From: Sphingobium sp. CECT 9361
GTDB lineage: Bacteria; Pseudomonadota; Alphaproteobacteria; Sphingomonadales; Sphingomonadaceae
Reading direction: 5' to 3'
Length of the DNA stretch: 64,000 nucleotides
NCBI RefSeq assembly: GCF_918741285.1
Contig: NZ_CAKKNC010000004.1
Coordinates: forward strand, 124,001 to 188,000
Part shown: positions 1-8,539 of the stretch, one piece after another
How the letters are laid out: the number at the start of each line of letters is the position of its first letter
Position numbering within the stretch: position 1 is the stretch's first letter
The notes under the pieces: model-generated
What the model saw: only the letters and a program-made list of their open reading frames with translations
Databases searched by the model: none
What the model was told of the DNA's origin: nothing
Program-made: the position numbers and the translations under genes

Positions 1-523
1 TGGCGGCCAGCATCGCTTTCACGTCGGCGCCTTTGCCCGGTGTCATTGGCACCTTGGCGACTGGTGCCTTGAGCCACGCCGCCGCGCGCCACGCCGATTC
101 GAAGGTCGGATCGGGCGTGACCAGACCCTTTTCCGGCGAACAGAAGGCAATGACCGAGCGGACCAACGGATCGCCCGAACCGGGCCAGGGCAGGATACGA
201 TCTTCGGCAACGCCTTCGACCTGCGCCACTGTCTTGATGAACTGACCGCGCAGATCGCCCGGATCGTAGCGGTTGCCTTGCGCCACGACCTTGGCAGCAG
301 CTTCGGCCGCCACCGGGAACGGCCCGGTCCAGCATTCGTTCGCGCCGATCTGTACCGCGCCCGCCACCGCGCGCGCCGCCTGACTCTGCGCGAAGGCGGG
401 CTTGAATGCGGTAATGCTTGCCGCAGCGCCCAGAAGAGCTGCGACCTGCCCGATCTGGCGGCGGGAATAGCCGCGATCCAGAAGGTCGTTTCGCGCCGTC
501 GCGTCGATACCCACAGTGCTCAT
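1..523 (-). CDS. Tat-exported PLP-dependent aminotransferase, HisC-like (3' end outside the window)
   Basis: Reading leftward from an ATG at 523, the frame stays open for 174 codons to the window edge, so the C-terminal half or more is missing. A GGAGGG-type ribosome binding site lies just upstream. The N-terminus carries a twin-arginine-like signal (YSRRQIGQVAALLGAAA, about residues 19-35) ending near AFAQ. The mature part (ANECWTGPFP, then ILPWPGSGDPLV and LVTPDPTFES) resembles fold-type I aminotransferases related to histidinol-phosphate aminotransferase. The catalytic lysine would lie beyond the edge. An exported aminotransferase is unlikely to serve cytoplasmic histidine synthesis, so the substrate is unknown. 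It is divergent from ptsP with about 150 bases between them. The family call rests on recognition of the partial sequence. Confidence 0.75.
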   Translation of the reverse strand, partial: MSTVGIDATARNDLLDRGYSRRQIGQVAALLGAAASITAFKPAFAQSQAARAVAGAVQIGANECWTGPFPVAAEAAAKVVAQGNRYDPGDLRGQFIKTVAQVEGVAEDRILPWPGSGDPLVRSVIAFCSPEKGLVTPDPTFESAWRAAAWLKAPVAKVPMTPGKGADVKAMLAA

Positions 524-674
524 ATCCTGCTGCCCTCCGAACAATACATCTCTACTGCAATGACGCAACGAATGGGCGTGCCAGACCCGCCATCCGCCCC
601 GACATTTTGCAGCAATATGAGAAACGCGCAGTTCCTTGTTGGAAGCAGCAGCCTGTTTCTGATAGCGGTTCCAC

Positions 675-2948
675 ATGGTCACTACGCCAGCCACCACCGC
701 TGCCCGCAAAATTCTCAGCCGCCTGCATGAGCTGATGGCTTCGCGCTCTGCTGCGCAGCAAAAGCTGAACAAGGTCGTGGAGATCATCGGCGAGGAACTG
801 CACAGCGAAGTGTGCTCCATCTACCTGCTGCGTGAGGGTCTGCTGGAACTCTACGCGACACGCGGACTGAAGCAGGAAGCGGTGCACGTCGCCAAGCTGG
901 CGTTGGGGCAAGGTCTGGTCGGCACCATCGCGGGCAATGTCGAAACGCTGAACCTCGACGAAGCCGCCGCCCATCCCGACTTCGCCTATCTACCTGAAAC
1001 CGGTGAAGAACTGTTCCACAGCTTCGCGGGCGTTCCGATCGTCCGACGGGAGAAATCAGTCGGCGTATTGTGCGTGCAACATGTCGATCCCCGCCGCTAT
1101 GAAGAGGTCGAGATCGAAGCATTGCAAACCGTGGCCATGGTCCTTTCCGAACTGATCGCCAATGCCGAACTGGTCGACGACACCCGGACCGACGACCGTG
1201 TAACCGGCACCGGATCGAACATGCTCACCGGCCTGCAACTGGTGATGGGCATGGCGCGGGGTCATGCGGTCTTCCACCAGCCCCGCATCCACATCGAACA
1301 TACCGTTGCAGAAGATACCGAGGCAGAGCGGCAGCGCGTCTATTCCGCCTTCACCAAGATGCGCGAACAGATCGACCGGATGGCCGGCGCATCAGAATTC
1401 GGGGTCGATGGCGAGCATCAGGAGGTTCTCGAAACCTACAAGATGTTCGCCTATGACGAAGGATGGGCGCGGCGGATCAACGAAGCGATCGACAGCGGCC
1501 TGACCGCCGAAGCGGCCATTGAGCGCGTGCAGCAACGCACCCGTATGCGGATGCGGCAGATTCAGGACCCCTTGCTGCAGGACCGGATGCACGATCTGGA
1601 GGATTTGGCGAACCGGCTGCTGCGCATCGTGTCGGGCCAATTGGGTACGGCGGCACAACTGGGCTTGCGGCAGGACGCGATACTGATCGCGCGCAATCTG
1701 GGTCCGGCCGAGCTGCTGGAATATGACCGGCGGCGGCTGAAAGGCGTGATTCTGGAAGAAGGATCGCTGACCGCGCATGTCATCATCGTCGCGCGCGCCA
1801 TGGGCGTGCCGGTGCTGGGCCGCCTGCGCGACATCCGGCATCAGGTGAACGAAGGCGACCTGATCCTGATGGACGTCATCGAAAACCGCGTGTTCGTGCG
1901 CCCCAGCCCGGACATGGAAGAAGCGTTCGAAAACAAGCTGAACCTCACGCAAAAGCGCCGCGCCGCCTTTGCCGCCGCGCGCGACCTGCCGCCGGTGACC
2001 AAGGACAACGAGCGCATCGAATTGATGGTCAATGCCGGGCTGCGTGACGATGCCGCGGCGCTGGACGTGACCGGCGCGGATGGCATCGGGCTTTTTCGCA
2101 CCGAGTTCCAGTTCCTCGTGTCCGCCACCATGCCGCAGCGGGAACGCCAGCAGCGGCTCTACAAGGATGTGCTGGACGTGGCGGGGGATCGCCCGGTTAT
2201 CTTCCGCACCGTCGATATCGGCGGTGACAAGGCCTTGCCCTATATGCGGCAAGGCGAGGATACCGAGGAAAACCCGGCAATGGGCTGGCGGGCGCTGCGC
2301 CTTGCGCTGGAACGCGACGGGCTGATGAAGGCGCAGGCGCGCGCGTTGCTGGAAGCGGCAGCGGGCAAGACGTTATATGTCATGTTCCCCCTGATTTCCG
2401 AGCCGTGGGAATTCGACGAAGCCAAGGCGCTGATCGAAAAGCAGCGGGCGTGGCTGGTCAATCAGCGTAAGGCTGTGCCCAACGCCGTACGCTATGGCGC
2501 GATGCTGGAAGTGCCTGCCTTGGCCGAAGTGCTGGACCTGCTATTGCCGCGCCTCGATTTCCTGTCGATCGGCACCAACGATCTGACTCAGTTTCTGTTC
2601 GCCGCCGACCGCGCGCATCCCAAGCTCGCCGAACGCTACGACTGGCTCAGTATCGCCATCCTGCGCTTCCTTTCGCGGATCGTGAAAGCATGCGAGGCCC
2701 ATAAGGTGCCGGTGGGTGTATGCGGCGAGATGGGCGGGCGGACTTTGGAAGCGATGGCGCTGCTTGGGCTGGGCATCCGCCGCCTTTCCATCACGCCTGC
2801 TTCCATCGGTCCGGTGAAGGCAATGATCCGGTCGCTCGATCTTGCGCCTCTGAAAGAGGAAATGGCAAAGCTATTGACGGACGGTACACCCAATGCGCGC
2901 GCGGCGTTGCTGGCCTGGGCGCAGCAGCGACGGATCGACCTCAACTGA
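675..2948 (+). CDS. ptsP: Phosphoenolpyruvate-protein phosphotransferase PtsP (enzyme I of the nitrogen PTS)
   Basis: 757 residues, the usual length for EI-Ntr. It takes phosphate from PEP and passes it through NPr to EIIA-Ntr, a regulatory rather than sugar-transporting relay in the cytoplasm. An N-terminal GAF domain (about 20-165) precedes the enzyme I body. The phosphorylated histidine is in GSLTAHVIIVARAMG (His368), and the PEP-binding TIM barrel ends with VCGEMGG (Cys683). The TIM-barrel motif SIGTNDLTQF is also present. The ATG at 675 is taken because it gives the family-typical N-terminus, although no strong ribosome binding site is visible. Regulation by glutamine through the GAF domain is known for enterobacterial homologues and only inferred here. 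The sigma-54 gene rpoN, a frequent functional partner, is 40 kb away in the same window. Confidence 0.95.
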   Translation: MVTTPATTAARKILSRLHELMASRSAAQQKLNKVVEIIGEELHSEVCSIYLLREGLLELYATRGLKQEAVHVAKLALGQGLVGTIAGNVETLNLDEAAAHPDFAYLPETGEELFHSFAGVPIVRREKSVGVLCVQHVDPRRYEEVEIEALQTVAMVLSELIANAELVDDTRTDDRVTGTGSNMLTGLQLVMGMARGHAVFHQPRIHIEHTVAEDTEAERQRVYSAFTKMREQIDRMAGASEFGVDGEHQEVLETYKMFAYDEGWARRINEAIDSGLTAEAAIERVQQRTRMRMRQIQDPLLQDRMHDLEDLANRLLRIVSGQLGTAAQLGLRQDAILIARNLGPAELLEYDRRRLKGVILEEGSLTAHVIIVARAMGVPVLGRLRDIRHQVNEGDLILMDVIENRVFVRPSPDMEEAFENKLNLTQKRRAAFAAARDLPPVTKDNERIELMVNAGLRDDAAALDVTGADGIGLFRTEFQFLVSATMPQRERQQRLYKDVLDVAGDRPVIFRTVDIGGDKALPYMRQGEDTEENPAMGWRALRLALERDGLMKAQARALLEAAAGKTLYVMFPLISEPWEFDEAKALIEKQRAWLVNQRKAVPNAVRYGAMLEVPALAEVLDLLLPRLDFLSIGTNDLTQFLFAADRAHPKLAERYDWLSIAILRFLSRIVKACEAHKVPVGVCGEMGGRTLEAMALLGLGIRRLSITPASIGPVKAMIRSLDLAPLKEEMAKLLTDGTPNARAALLAWAQQRRIDLN

Positions 2949-3070
2949 CATCAAGCTGAAACTGATCGCATTTCCTTAGGGTGCGGCGTTGACAGCAGGC
3001 GCGCGGGAATGAGACAAGAGCATCGCAAGGTCGCATTTGCGGCCCCCGCGAGAGGGGCAATACGGAACAG

Positions 3071-3958
3071 ATGGAAGAGATGGAACAAGGGTCTCTGGAC
3101 ATGGATCGACCCGGCGACGTGTTACGCCGGGCGCGCGAGGCGCAGGGACTGTCGTTGCAGGACGTCGCAACCCGTACACGCATCCCGATGCGGCAACTCG
3201 CGCTGGTCGAAAACCACGAATATGCGGCATTGCCCGGCATTCCTTATGCCATCGGCTTTTCGCGCGCCTATGCGCGTGCCGTGGGCGCCGACGAAACGGT
3301 GATTGCCGCAAGTGTCCGCCGCGAGCTGGTCGATGCCGATGTGATGAATGCGCCGCGTTACGAAATGTTCGAACCGGCCGATCCCGCACGCGTACCGCCG
3401 CGCTATCTGGCTTGGACGGCGGCGGCAATCGCGCTGTTGTTTGCGGTCGGCTATGGCGTGTGGCGCACGCAGATGTTCACCCCGCCCAGCGAAGAACAGA
3501 TCGCCGCGCAAGTCGATCCCCAATCCACCCGCCCCGCCACCGGCAACGGCGCACCTGCTGCCCGACCCACTTTGCCGCCGACGCAGGGGCCGGTCGTGCT
3601 GACCGCCGTGGATGAAGTGTGGTTGCGCATTTACGATGGCACCGGCGAGCGGCTTTTGGAAAAGCAGATGAAGAAAGGCGAGACCTTCACGGTGCCCGCC
3701 GATGCCAATAACCCGATGATCCTGACCGGTCGACCCAATGCCATTGCCGTGACGGTCGGCGGACGGCCCGTGCCGCCCTTGGGCGCCCCGGAACGGACGA
3801 TTTCGGATGTCCCGATCAGTGCGGCGGCATTGCTGGCGCGGCCTGCCTCGACTGTTCCCGCCACGGCCCCCACCGCCACCTCGCCGAGCGGAGCGACGGC
3901 AACGCCCGCCGCACCCGCACCGGCCTCCCCTGCGCCCGTTCCGTCCGTTCAGGAGTGA
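3071..3958 (+). CDS. rodZ: RodZ-like helix-turn-helix membrane protein (DUF4115)
   Basis: 295 residues. A Cro/C1-type helix-turn-helix (about residues 14-80; LRRAREAQGLSLQDVATRTR, and LPGIPYAIGFSRAYAR typical of the RodZ/HTH_25 family) is followed by one membrane segment (about 115-133). A periplasmic DUF4115 beta domain comes next (about 175-265), then a proline-alanine rich tail. RodZ links MreB filaments to the wall elongation machinery at the inner membrane. The HTH in this family binds MreB rather than DNA. Alternative in-frame ATGs at codons 4 and 11 cannot be excluded. It lies 122 bases after ptsP and 66 bases before cpoB, and both neighbours downstream also concern the envelope. Confidence 0.85.
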   Translation: MEEMEQGSLDMDRPGDVLRRAREAQGLSLQDVATRTRIPMRQLALVENHEYAALPGIPYAIGFSRAYARAVGADETVIAASVRRELVDADVMNAPRYEMFEPADPARVPPRYLAWTAAAIALLFAVGYGVWRTQMFTPPSEEQIAAQVDPQSTRPATGNGAPAARPTLPPTQGPVVLTAVDEVWLRIYDGTGERLLEKQMKKGETFTVPADANNPMILTGRPNAIAVTVGGRPVPPLGAPERTISDVPISAAALLARPASTVPATAPTATSPSGATATPAAPAPASPAPVPSVQE

Positions 3959-4024
3959 AGGGCGCTTTACCGCCGCTGCAAAGCTCTTATGATTGACGGC
4001 ATATTCATTGCCTGGGGATCCTTC

Positions 4025-4936
4025 ATGCGTCACCTGCTCGTTACAGCGTCCGTCCTGACGGCGGCCATCACCTTTGCTGCGCCGGTCGCGGCGCAATCCG
4101 TCGCGCCATCGGTGCAGACGCGCGTCGACCGGCTGGAAAAGGAAATGAAGGCGGTCCAGCGCAAGGTGTTTCCCGGCGGCACCCCGATCGAGCCGGATAT
4201 CACCCGCGCACCCACGCCCGTGATCGCGCCCGGTTCCCCCGCTGCGACGCCCGTGTCGGACCTGATCGCGCGCGTCGACGCGCTGGAGGGACAGCTTGCG
4301 ACTTTGACCGGTCAGGCCGAACAGAACAGCTTCAAGATCAAGCAGCTTGAGGACGCCTTTGCGAAATACAAGGCGGAGACCGACGCAAAGCTGACACCCG
4401 CCGATGCGGCACCGCCCGCGATGGGCGCGACGCAGGGCGGAAGCAGCGCAGCATCGCCCGTAAAATCCACCCCGGCCGCAACCCCCGCTGCCAGTGCCGC
4501 GCGAAAGGCAGCGGTGGCGGCCATCGAATTGCCCGACACCGGCGATGCTCCGATGGATGCCTACACTTATGGCTATCGGCTGTGGGATGCGAAATTCTAT
4601 CCCGAGGCGCAGACGCAGTTGAAGGCAACGCTCGACAAATTCGGCACCTCCCCGCTGGCCAGCCGCACCGCCAACTTGCTCGGTCGCGCCTATCTGGACG
4701 ATGGCAAGCCCGCGCTGGCGTCTGTGGCGTTCTACGAAAATTATCAGAAGCGGCCCAAGGGCGACCGCGCTGCCGACAGCCTGACCTATCTCGGCGAAGC
4801 GCTGATCCAGCTTAAAAAGCCTGCCGATGCGTGCAAAGTGTATAGCGAGCTTGAGCAGATGTACGGCGCAACGATGAGTGCCACATTGCGCGGCATGATG
4901 ACCAAGGGCCGCGAACGGGCAAAGTGCGCGGCTTAA
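4025..4936 (+). CDS. cpoB: Cell division coordinator CpoB (YbgF, Tol-Pal associated)
   Basis: 303 residues from the ATG at 4025, chosen because a clean Sec signal peptide begins there (MRHLLVTASVLTAAITFAAP, cleavage near AAQS). An upstream ATG at 3989 would bury the signal behind 12 residues. After the signal come short coiled-coil stretches (RVDRLEKEMKAVQRKV; RVDALEGQLATLTGQ), a low-complexity Ala/Thr/Pro linker, and a C-terminal block of TPR repeats (about 175-300) beginning DAYTYGYRLWDAKFYPEAQT. CpoB is periplasmic and couples peptidoglycan synthesis with Tol-Pal driven outer-membrane constriction. The tol-pal genes are not in the window. Placement before tilS and ftsH resembles the order seen in other alphaproteobacteria. 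Confidence 0.85.
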   Translation: MRHLLVTASVLTAAITFAAPVAAQSVAPSVQTRVDRLEKEMKAVQRKVFPGGTPIEPDITRAPTPVIAPGSPAATPVSDLIARVDALEGQLATLTGQAEQNSFKIKQLEDAFAKYKAETDAKLTPADAAPPAMGATQGGSSAASPVKSTPAATPAASAARKAAVAAIELPDTGDAPMDAYTYGYRLWDAKFYPEAQTQLKATLDKFGTSPLASRTANLLGRAYLDDGKPALASVAFYENYQKRPKGDRAADSLTYLGEALIQLKKPADACKVYSELEQMYGATMSATLRGMMTKGRERAKCAA

Positions 4937-4952
4937 CGACCTGCTGATCGTA

Positions 4953-5024
4953 TTCCTGCGAAAGCAGGAACCCAGGGCGTCAGGCACCGCGCCAAGCCTC
5001 CTGGACTCCTGCTTTCGCAGGAGA
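4953..5024. repeat. Paired palindromic repeat (REP-like), copy 1
   Basis: Two short hairpins, TCCTGCGAAAGCAGGA (from 4954) and TCCTGCTTTCGCAGGA (from 5008), are inverted copies of each other. The matching CCAGG/CCTGG bases just inside let the pair fold into one large cruciform. It fills the cpoB-tilS gap. The same core recurs at 27379-27461, so this is a dispersed repeat rather than a gene-specific terminator. Confidence 0.8.
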
Positions 5025-5054
5025 ACGGCTCGGCATAGATTGGCGTGATAGATC

Positions 5055-5990
5055 ATGGTGCTAGCGGTTCGTTTCCTGAAAGACCTTGCCCGACTGGTTC
5101 CCCTGCCCGCTCGCATCGGCATTGCCGTGTCCGGTGGTCCGGACAGCATGGCGTTGCTGTGGCTGGCGCATGAGGCTTTGCCCGGACAAGTGGAGGCTGC
5201 GACCGTCGACCATGGGCTGCGCGCTGCATCCGCCGACGAAGCGACGATGGTGGCGGACTATTGCACCGCACAGGGCATCCCTCATCGCATCCTGCGCCCC
5301 GCCAGCCCCATTACCGGCAGCTTACAATCGGCGGCGCGCAAGGCTCGTTATGCCTTGCTCGACGATTGGCGGCGCGAGCGCGGCATCGACTGGCTGCTGA
5401 CTGCGCATCATGCCGACGATCAGCTCGAAACCCTGCTGATGCGGCTTAATCGGGGTTCGGGCGTATCGGGTCTGGCGGGCGTTCGGGCGCGCAACGGCGC
5501 GGTGCTGCGGCCCCTGCTCGGCTGGCGCAAGGCGGAACTGCTGGCGCTGGCCAGGGAACAGGGCGTGCCGTTCGTGAACGATCCCAGTAACGCCGACGAC
5601 CGTTTCGACCGGGCAGCGTTGCGCCAGCGTCTTGCACAAACCGATTGGCTCGATCCTGCGGCCGCGACCCGCAGCGCTGCGGCGCTCGCCGAAGCGGCGG
5701 ACGCGCTGCAATGGCTGACCGCCGATCTTGCCGCACGGCATGTTGTGCCCGATGGCGAAGGCTGGCGCCTTACGGCCACCGATTTCCCGCGCGAAGTGCA
5801 GCGGCGTCTCGTGCTGCATATGCTGGCGCTGGCTGCGCCCGACGCGCCTGCGCCGCGTGGCGATGCGCTCGACGGGGCGCTGGCCCAGCTTATCGTCGGC
5901 GGCAAGGCGATGCTGGGCGACTGGATACTGTCCGGCGGCGAGTCGTGGACGCTCCGCCCCGCCCCGCCCCGCAGACATTCGGGGCAGTGA
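5055..5990 (+). CDS. tilS: tRNA(Ile)-lysidine synthetase TilS
   Basis: 311 residues. It modifies C34 of the tRNA-Ile with anticodon CAU to lysidine using ATP and lysine, switching both codon reading and amino acid identity. The PP-loop motif SGGPDSMALL (residues 26-35) binds ATP. HHADDQLETLLMRLNRGSG is the conserved second motif, and the N-terminal ATPase domain fills the first two thirds. The protein is shorter than the E. coli form and appears to lack most of the C-terminal tRNA-binding domains, as is common in alphaproteobacteria. It lies between a palindromic repeat and ftsH, an order kept in many proteobacteria. It should be essential. Confidence 0.93.
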   Translation: MVLAVRFLKDLARLVPLPARIGIAVSGGPDSMALLWLAHEALPGQVEAATVDHGLRAASADEATMVADYCTAQGIPHRILRPASPITGSLQSAARKARYALLDDWRRERGIDWLLTAHHADDQLETLLMRLNRGSGVSGLAGVRARNGAVLRPLLGWRKAELLALAREQGVPFVNDPSNADDRFDRAALRQRLAQTDWLDPAAATRSAAALAEAADALQWLTADLAARHVVPDGEGWRLTATDFPREVQRRLVLHMLALAAPDAPAPRGDALDGALAQLIVGGKAMLGDWILSGGESWTLRPAPPRRHSGQ

Positions 5991-6085
5991 CCCGCAGCAC
6001 AGCAATCCGCGCGCCGTTCACCATAGTGAAACACCTGCTGGTCTAACTCTTTTGCAGCCGGAACGGGCGACGGGGCGGAGTCATA

Positions 6086-6113
6086 TTGCCATTTGTTCCC
6101 CACACCCTATCTT
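6086..6113 (+). promoter_or_regulatory. Candidate sigma-70 type promoter for ftsH
   Basis: TTGCCA (6086-6091) and TATCTT (6108-6113) are separated by 16 bases, and the expected start lies about 15 bases before the ftsH ATG. It is a match by eye to a relaxed consensus, with no other support. Confidence 0.35.
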
Positions 6114-6134
6114 GGTCGATGAAAGCGAGATGTC

Positions 6135-8084
6135 ATGAACGACGATAAGGAACCGCAGGGCAATCCCTGGATCAAGAGCGCGATGATTTGGGCGGGCGTC
6201 ATTGTCGCCCTGCTGCTCTTCGTGTCCCTGTTCGACAGCCGCACGGCCGCGACATCGGGCACCGGCATTGCCTATTCCGAATTCCGGCAAAAGGTGCAGG
6301 ACGGTCAGGTCAAGGAAGTGGCCGTCGCGCCGGACAAGATCACCGGCACGCTGACCAACGACCAGCGTTTCTCCACCGTTCCTGTGGCCGATCCCAGCCT
6401 GCCCGGCCTGCTCGACGATTATGGTGTGAAGTATAGCGGCCAGGCCGAAGAACAGCCCAGCTTCTGGATGATCCTCATCTATCAATCGCTGCCATTCCTG
6501 CTGATCCTCGGCATCGCCTTTTTCGTTCTGCGTCAGATGCAGAAGGGTGGCGGCGCAGGCGGCGCGATGGGTTTCGGCAAGTCGAAGGCCAAGCTGCTCA
6601 CCGAAAAGCATGGCAAGGTGACGTTTCAGGACGTCGCAGGCATCGATGAAGCCCGCGAAGAACTGGAAGAAATCGTCGAGTTCCTGAAAGACCCCACCAA
6701 GTTCGCACGTCTGGGCGGCAAGATCCCCAAGGGGGCGCTGCTGGTCGGTTCGCCGGGTACGGGCAAGACGCTGCTGGCGCGCGCTATTGCGGGCGAAGCC
6801 GGTGTGCCGTTCTTCACCATCTCGGGTTCGGATTTCGTGGAAATGTTCGTCGGCGTCGGTGCAAGCCGTGTGCGCGACATGTTCGAGCAGGCGAAGAAGA
6901 ACGCACCGTGCATCGTCTTCATCGACGAAATCGACGCGGTCGGTCGCCATCGTGGCGCGGGCCTCGGCAATGGCAATGACGAGCGCGAGCAGACGCTGAA
7001 CCAGCTTCTCGTCGAAATGGACGGCTTCGAAGCCAATGAAGGCATCATCATCGTCGCGGCGACCAACCGCCCCGACGTGCTCGATCCTGCGCTGTTGCGT
7101 CCGGGCCGCTTCGACCGTCAGGTCGTGGTGCCTCGTCCGGATATCGAAGGCCGCGAAAAGATTCTTGCCGTGCACATGAAGAAGGTGCCGCTGGCCCCCG
7201 ACGTCAATGCACGCACGATTGCGCGCGGTACGCCCGGCTTCTCCGGCGCGGACCTCGCCAATCTCGTCAACGAAGCGGCGCTGATGGCGGCGCGTCGCGG
7301 CAAGCGTCTGGTGGCGATGGACGAGTTCGAAATGGCCAAGGACAAGGTCATGATGGGCGCGGAACGCCGCTCCATGGTCATGACTGACGACGAGAAGAAG
7401 ATGACCGCCTATCACGAAGCGGGTCATGCCATCGTCTCGGTCCACGAAGCCGCTTCGGATCCGATCCACAAGGCGACGATCATTCCGCGCGGTCGTGCGC
7501 TGGGCATGGTTATGCGCCTGCCGGAACGTGACAGCTACAGCTATCACCGTGACAAGATGCACGCGAACATGGCCGTCGCCATGGGTGGCCGCGTCGCGGA
7601 AGAAGTGATCTTCGGTCACGACAAGGTATCGTCCGGCGCGTCGAGCGACATTCAATATGCGACCAAGCTGGCCCGCGACATGGTCACACAATGGGGCATG
7701 TCGGAAAAGCTCGGCCCGCTGCAATATGAAGAGCAACAGGGCGAAACCTTCCTTGGCTATTCGCAAAGCGCGCGCGTCAACATGTCGGACGAAACCGCCA
7801 AGCTGATCGACAAGGAAATCCGCACGCTGGTGGAACAAGGCTATAACCGGGCACGCGAATTGCTGACCAAGCATGAGGATCAGCTTCACCTGCTGGCCAA
7901 TGCGATGCTGGAATATGAAACGCTCTCGGGCGACGAGATCAAGACGCTGCTCGACAAGGGTGAGATCATCCGTGACGACGGCACCACGATCCGTCCGTCG
8001 AGCATCCCCACCGCCGGCACCGCTATCCCCAAGACGCGCCGCCGCAAGGGGCCGTTCGGCGATCCGGCACCGCAGGGGATCTGA
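6135..8084 (+). CDS. ftsH: ATP-dependent zinc metalloprotease FtsH
   Basis: 649 residues, full length. This membrane-anchored hexameric AAA+ protease degrades misassembled membrane proteins and regulatory proteins; in E. coli it also sets LpxC levels. Two membrane segments (about 14-33 and 113-132) flank the FtsH extracellular domain. The AAA module has Walker A GSPGTGKT (205-212), Walker B IVFIDEID, and the second region of homology [20 protein letters not shown]. The peptidase M41 domain has the zinc site HEAGH (427-431). The start ATG at 6135 gives the typical N-terminus. A strong intrinsic terminator follows at 8104-8133. Confidence 0.97.
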   Translation: MNDDKEPQGNPWIKSAMIWAGVIVALLLFVSLFDSRTAATSGTGIAYSEFRQKVQDGQVKEVAVAPDKITGTLTNDQRFSTVPVADPSLPGLLDDYGVKYSGQAEEQPSFWMILIYQSLPFLLILGIAFFVLRQMQKGGGAGGAMGFGKSKAKLLTEKHGKVTFQDVAGIDEAREELEEIVEFLKDPTKFARLGGKIPKGALLVGSPGTGKTLLARAIAGEAGVPFFTISGSDFVEMFVGVGASRVRDMFEQAKKNAPCIVFIDEIDAVGRHRGAGLGNGNDEREQTLNQLLVEMDGFEANEGIIIVAATNRPDVLDPALLRPGRFDRQVVVPRPDIEGREKILAVHMKKVPLAPDVNARTIARGTPGFSGADLANLVNEAALMAARRGKRLVAMDEFEMAKDKVMMGAERRSMVMTDDEKKMTAYHEAGHAIVSVHEAASDPIHKATIIPRGRALGMVMRLPERDSYSYHRDKMHANMAVAMGGRVAEEVIFGHDKVSSGASSDIQYATKLARDMVTQWGMSEKLGPLQYEEQQGETFLGYSQSARVNMSDETAKLIDKEIRTLVEQGYNRARELLTKHEDQLHLLANAMLEYETLSGDEIKTLLDKGEIIRDDGTTIRPSSIPTAGTAIPKTRRRKGPFGDPAPQGI

Positions 8085-8103
8085 TTTTCTAGAAACTGGA
8101 AAG

Positions 8104-8133
8104 AGGGCGGTGCCAGCGGGCGCCGCCCTTTTC
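8104..8133 (+). terminator. Intrinsic terminator after ftsH
   Basis: A GC-rich inverted repeat (AGGGCGGTGCC / GGGCGCCGCCCT) with a short loop is followed by a T-run, 20 bases after the ftsH stop. Confidence 0.8.
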
Positions 8134-8149
8134 GTATCGGGAGGCTGCA

Positions 8150-8524
8150 ATGCGTAGAATAATTGCCCCAGCATTGCTGATCTCAGCCTATGTTCCGGCT
8201 GCGCAAGCCATGACCGTTGCCGAGTTTCTGGCCAAATCCGATGCTGTGAAGGCCAAGGGCGTAATGGCCATGATGTCCTCGGACTTGACGCTGCTCAGGA
8301 ACGAAATGAAAAGCGTTTCGACCGCCTATCGTGCAGATATCGACGCTGCGCAGAAGGCGGGTAAACCGCCCCATAGTTGTCCGCCACCCAAGGGCAAGGC
8401 ATCGATCAGCAGCGACGATGTGATGGCGGAACTGCAATCCCTCCCGACGGCTGAAAAGGCCCGCACCAGTGTCAAAACTGCCTTCTATGCCATGATGAAG
8501 AAACGCTATCCCTGCGGGAAATAA
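8150..8524 (+). CDS. Small exported protein of unknown function
   Basis: 124 residues. A GGGAGG ribosome binding site lies 8 bases before the ATG. Residues 1-20 form a Sec signal peptide ending AAQA. The mature part is helical and has two cysteines, one in HSCPPPKG and one in the C-terminal RYPCGK, well placed for a disulfide. The pattern of a conserved HSCPPP segment and a C-terminal cysteine recalls Rap1a/Tai-type exported proteins, but the similarity is too weak for a functional claim. It follows the ftsH terminator and so should have its own promoter. It converges on the HerA-like gene. Confidence 0.7.
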   Translation: MRRIIAPALLISAYVPAAQAMTVAEFLAKSDAVKAKGVMAMMSSDLTLLRNEMKSVSTAYRADIDAAQKAGKPPHSCPPPKGKASISSDDVMAELQSLPTAEKARTSVKTAFYAMMKKRYPCGK

Positions 8525-8539
8525 GCCGCACGCCTCGCC

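Noticed and set aside
3122..5149. Open reading frame of 675 codons opposite the rodZ-cpoB genes
   Set aside because: It is antisense to well-supported genes, rich in Arg/Gly/His as high-GC shadows are, crosses an intergenic repeat, and has no recognisable domain.
6081..8174. Open reading frame of 697 codons opposite ftsH
   Set aside because: It mirrors the ftsH codon structure on the other strand, with His/Arg-rich low-complexity composition and no ribosome binding site.
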